From the NCBI GenBank assembly GCA_002501135.1, contig DLRQ01000080.1, positions 1,706 to 7,396 of the forward strand: DNA of 5,691 bases. Direction: 5' to 3'. Every line of letters starts with the position of its first letter. Position 1 is the stretch's first letter. Positions 5,671 through 5,691 of the stretch are shown here, piece by piece. The notes under the pieces were generated by a model. The model was not told the DNA's origin. It saw only the letters and a list, made by a program, of their open reading frames with translations, and searched no databases. This stretch comes from Candidatus Neomicrothrix sp. UBA7884 (lineage in GTDB: Bacteria; Actinomycetota; Acidimicrobiia; Acidimicrobiales; MedAcidi-G1). The position numbers and the translations under genes are program-made.

Positions 5671-5691
5671 GGAGAGGTGGCCGAGCCAGGT
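5671..5691 (+). tRNA. tRNA-Ser, 5' part only (cut by the right edge)
   Basis: The last 21 bases begin GGAGAGGTGGCCGAGC, the acceptor 5' strand plus D-arm start typical of bacterial serine tRNAs. The anticodon lies beyond the window, so the isoacceptor is unknown. It is divergent from tRNA-Ser(TGA), 62 nt away. Confidence 0.72.

Overview
The window is GC-rich, gene-dense bacterial chromosome. Its protein-coding content best fits a high-GC actinomycete. A short FhaB/FipA-like membrane-anchored FHA protein, GTG starts without a Shine-Dalgarno sequence but with TANNNT boxes just upstream, and long open antisense frames all fit Actinomycetota, possibly the Acidimicrobiia. That assignment is an inference, because no rRNA or species marker is present. 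No phage, transposon, CRISPR or other mobile-element sequence is visible.

Layout, left to right. (1) Positions 103-513, minus: an FHA-domain protein with one N-terminal membrane segment. A possible PP2C-type phosphatase start runs off the left edge. (2) 609-692, plus: tRNA-Leu(CAG), followed at once by a GC-rich hairpin that separates it from the convergent operon. (3) 733-4527, minus: a tightly packed four-gene operon transcribed right to left, larB, larC, an MBL-fold (glyoxalase-II-like) hydrolase, and an AcuI/YhdH-type acrylyl-CoA reductase. The gene joints are a 1-nt TAATG overlap, 13 nt and 48 nt. (4) 4547-5494, plus: pheA (prephenate dehydratase), divergent from larB with almost no space between the two start codons. 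(5) 5521-5608, minus: tRNA-Ser(TGA). Its 3' end forms a perfect 11-bp inverted repeat with the pheA/tRNA junction. (6) 5671 to the right edge, plus: the 5' end of a second tRNA-Ser.

How the genes fit together. LarB and LarC carry out the first and last steps in making the nickel-pincer nucleotide (NPN) cofactor of LarA-type 2-hydroxyacid racemases and epimerases. The middle enzyme, LarE, and any LarA client are not in the window. The two genes downstream belong to families that can touch C3 hydroxyacid and acyl-CoA chemistry: lactate from glyoxalase II, and propionyl-CoA from acrylyl-CoA. A link to lactate or acrylate metabolism is therefore possible but unproven. PheA (phenylalanine synthesis) and the tRNAs are ordinary housekeeping genes.

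I see no wholly undescribed system. The items most worth checking are the composition of the lar operon, the start-to-start packing of larB and pheA, and the inverted repeat that incorporates the tRNA-Ser acceptor end.
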